Positions 1 to 11,005 of a DNA stretch of 11,005 nucleotides are shown one piece after another. Position 1 is the stretch's first letter. The number at the start of each line of letters is the position of its first letter. A model generated the notes under the pieces. The model did no database searches. It was given only the letters and a program-made list of their open reading frames with translations, and was not told where the DNA came from. The stretch is from Dunaliella salina (taxonomy: Eukaryota; Chlorophyta; Chlorophyceae; Chlamydomonadales; Dunaliellaceae): positions 466,605-477,609 of the forward strand of contig MU069513.1 in assembly GCA_002284615.2 (NCBI GenBank). Reading direction: 5' to 3'. The position numbers and the translations under genes were made by a program.

Positions 1-12
1 GTGCGTGCGTGC

Positions 13-93
<81 letters not shown>
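1..93. repeat. (GTGC)4-(GT)38 microsatellite
   Basis: Four GTGC/GCGT units (1-16) grade into an uninterrupted GT run at 17-93 (77 bp). On the coding strand it is a CA run starting about 18 nt inside the intron after exon F. The Val-Cys reading frames through it are repeat artefacts. Confidence 0.98.
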
Positions 94-97
<4 letters not shown>

Positions 98-111
98 TGC
101 CATCAACCAAC
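1..111 (-). other. Start of intron after exon F, mostly GT run
   Basis: This is the 5' part of the intron that begins with donor GTTGGT at 111. On the transcript it reads GTTGGTTGATGGCACGCG and then a CA run to the window edge. No coding sequence is visible. Confidence 0.75.
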
Positions 112-9824
<9,713 letters not shown>

Positions 9825-9974
9825 CTGCAAGGGGAGCAAACATTCAACCATAATATGAAGGTGGCAATTGTTATGTGGTTAACAGAGTGCAAGGGGAACT
9901 CCAAATTAAATCCCTTCATCATTTATACATGTCCAAGGGGTGTTAAGCATTTAATCCAAATGCATCATGAAATA

Positions 9975-10028
9975 TCATGCCCGCGCCAGTCTGTTTGCGC
10001 AGGGCTTGAACGTCTTTGGCTGACACAT
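9975..10028 (-). pseudogene. Partial copy of exon A, 5' half, with acceptor
   Basis: After CTCCTTGCAG it reads [17 protein letters not shown] in the same phase as exon A ([17 protein letters not shown]). Homology then stops just after ATGAT and runs into unrelated sequence. With no donor and no second half it cannot replace exon A. It could be a recently truncated duplicate or belong to an earlier EF-Ts copy. Confidence 0.88.
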
Positions 10029-10118
10029 CTGCAAGGAGGGTGGTGGTGGCAATTGTTCAGACTCTTGCTCACATGATGTTTTTTTTTTTTTTCTCTGCGA
10101 TGCACAACGAATGAACAA

Positions 10119-10160
10119 CGACCATTGGCTGCCATGTCTGCAAGCAGGGCGGCAGTGGTA
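10119..10160 (-). repeat. Decayed second minus-oriented copy of the exon A acceptor region
   Basis: The reverse complement reads CCCTGCTTGCAG|ACATGGCAGCC, matching CCTCCTTGCAG|ATGTGTCAGCC. With the segment down to 9975 it forms two units in the transcript orientation, with TGCATCGCAG and CATCATGTGAGCAAGAGTCT between them. Confidence 0.75.
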
Positions 10161-10305
10161 ATGTGAGGAATGGAGTTTTCAGCAAACTTGGTGGTGACCC
10201 ACGAGGTTCATTGGAGACCCCTTTCATCACATAACCACCACCACCCTGCTTGCAAATACGTCAGCCAAGAGTCATTTTTCATCCATGACACACATCTTGG
10301 AAAGC

Positions 10306-10381
10306 GGTGCATCATGCGAGCAAGAGCTTGGACGAAACCTCAAATTGGTGCATCGTGCGAGCGAGAGCTTGAACGAAACCT
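10306..10381. repeat. 35-bp sequence repeated twice at 41-bp spacing
   Basis: GGTGCATCATGCGAGCAAGA (10306) and GGTGCATCGTGCGAGCGAGA (10347) each continue to GAACGAAACCT/GGACGAAACCT. The duplication lies inside unit 1 of the plus-oriented array. Confidence 0.88.
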
Positions 10382-10576
10382 CCCCATTCATCACATAACC
10401 ACCGCTGTCCTGCTGGCGGACAAGTCAGCCAGAGGTCACAGTTAACCTTGTGACCGCTGGTAGAGAGTGTCTCACCAGCGACCACCCAGCCACAGGTTCC
10501 AGCTGTAGGTTAATGTAAACACAGCCATAACTCATTATTCATCCATGATGTGTCACACAAAAGAATGCATCATGTG

Positions 10577-10660
10577 TAGGGATCGGTATACAGCGCTATG
10601 TGGGCCTAACCTATAGCGCTATGTAGCGCTATATTAAATATATGCCAACGCCAATCCCTA
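10577..10660. mobile_element. 84-bp MITE with 8-bp target duplication (hAT-like)
   Basis: The ends TAGGGATCGG and (reverse complement) TAGGGATTGG match at 9 of 10 positions. The flanks ATCATGTG at 10569-10576 and 10661-10668 are identical. The interior has three AGCGCT words and a near-palindrome at 10611-10632. The neighbouring unit at 10310-10330 shows the empty site (GCATCATGCGAGCAAGAGC) at the exact insertion point. 8-bp duplications are typical of hAT elements; no transposase is present. Confidence 0.85.
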
Positions 10661-11005
10661 ATCATGTGAGCATGAGCCTGAATGGAATACCATTCATCAC
10701 ACCACCACCATTACCCTGCTTGCAGACATGTCGAAATTCATTATTCATCCATGATGCATCGCAGTAAACTAAGATTAGTATGAGCAAGAGTCTGGATGGA
10801 ACTCCATTCAGCGCGTAACCACCACCGCCTGCTTGCAAAAACAACAGCCAATGGTCAAGGGTTAACCTTGTGATAGCTGGTTGGGACTGTTTCACCGCCA
10901 ACAATCAGCTTGAGGTTTGAGCTGCAGGTTCACCAATGTACACCCAAAGTAAATCCAGTGGTTATCTTTCAACCATGGTGCATCAGAGACAAAAACGCAT
11001 CACAC

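Larger units (their letters stand above)
9825..11005 (-). other. Intron upstream of exon A, built largely of repeats
   Basis: No EF-Ts or S1 coding sequence upstream of exon A is visible before the window ends. The stretch consists of diverged copies, in both orientations, of the region around the exon A acceptor. A T14 run lies at 10079-10092. Confidence 0.8.
10223..11005 (+). repeat. Four plus-oriented (inverted) copies of the exon A acceptor region
   Basis: Units begin with TTCATCAC or TTCAGCGC at 10223, 10387, 10693 and 10807. Each runs through ACCACCACC..CCTGCTTGCA and, in most, a GTCAGCCAA-like block. Units 2 and 4 share a further ~190 bp (GTTAACCTTGTGA, TTTCACC/TCTCACC, AGCTG.AGGTT). 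Units 1 and 3 lack that part. They match, in the opposite orientation, the sequence before exon A and its copy at 9975-10150. Unit 4 runs off the window. Confidence 0.85.

Overview
The window is nuclear DNA from a eukaryote with long introns. It carries one recognisable gene on the minus strand, a chloroplast-type translation elongation factor Ts (EF-Ts). Six exons (F to A from left to right, A to F in transcript order) can be joined with GT-AG introns and consistent phase into 244 codons. They read through a whole EF-Ts domain and then into a charged, proline-rich linker that stays open at the left edge. The protein style (plastid EF-Ts core followed by a K/E/P linker and more coding sequence), the CTG/GCC/AAG-rich codons, the roughly balanced base composition of the introns and the many long CA/GT runs all suggest a green alga of the Chlamydomonas/Dunaliella type. 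In such algae EF-Ts is made as a polyprotein (PETs). The organism and the polyprotein assignment are inference; EF-Ts itself is not in doubt.

Layout, right to left (direction of transcription). 9825-11005 is intron upstream of exon A. It holds two minus-oriented and four plus-oriented copies of the region around the exon A splice acceptor, one of which is interrupted by an 84-bp element with an 8-bp target duplication. Exon A (9715-9824) encodes the N-terminal UBA-like part. Intron A-B (7338-9714) holds decayed copies of the end of exon A, a (CA)55 run and a 268-270-bp tandem duplication. Exon B (7173-7337) carries the TDFVA motif. Intron B-C (5801-7172) holds an odd island beside an N-filled low-quality stretch, a mini-copy of the end of exon B and a (CA)n/(TG)n inverted repeat. 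Exon C (5658-5800) is followed by intron C-D (4761-5657) with two full tandem copies of exon C, both frameshifted. Exon D (4622-4760) is followed by the nearly 4-kb intron D-E (646-4621), which begins with six readable copies of the last 15 codons of exon D plus its splice donor. The same intron holds a 43-bp-arm foldback, (TG)54, a possible 404-bp miniature transposon, a tRNA-like SINE candidate and a (CTG)15 run. Exons E (529-645) and F (112-171) end the domain and start the linker. Bases 1-111 are intron with a GT run.

The most unusual feature is that four of the six exons (A-D) have local duplicate copies of their edges. Most of these copies lie downstream of the true exon and most keep the 5' splice-donor side. 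The introns appear to have grown partly by repeated duplication of exon ends. No other protein gene, RNA polymerase III gene with full support, or prokaryotic feature could be supported.
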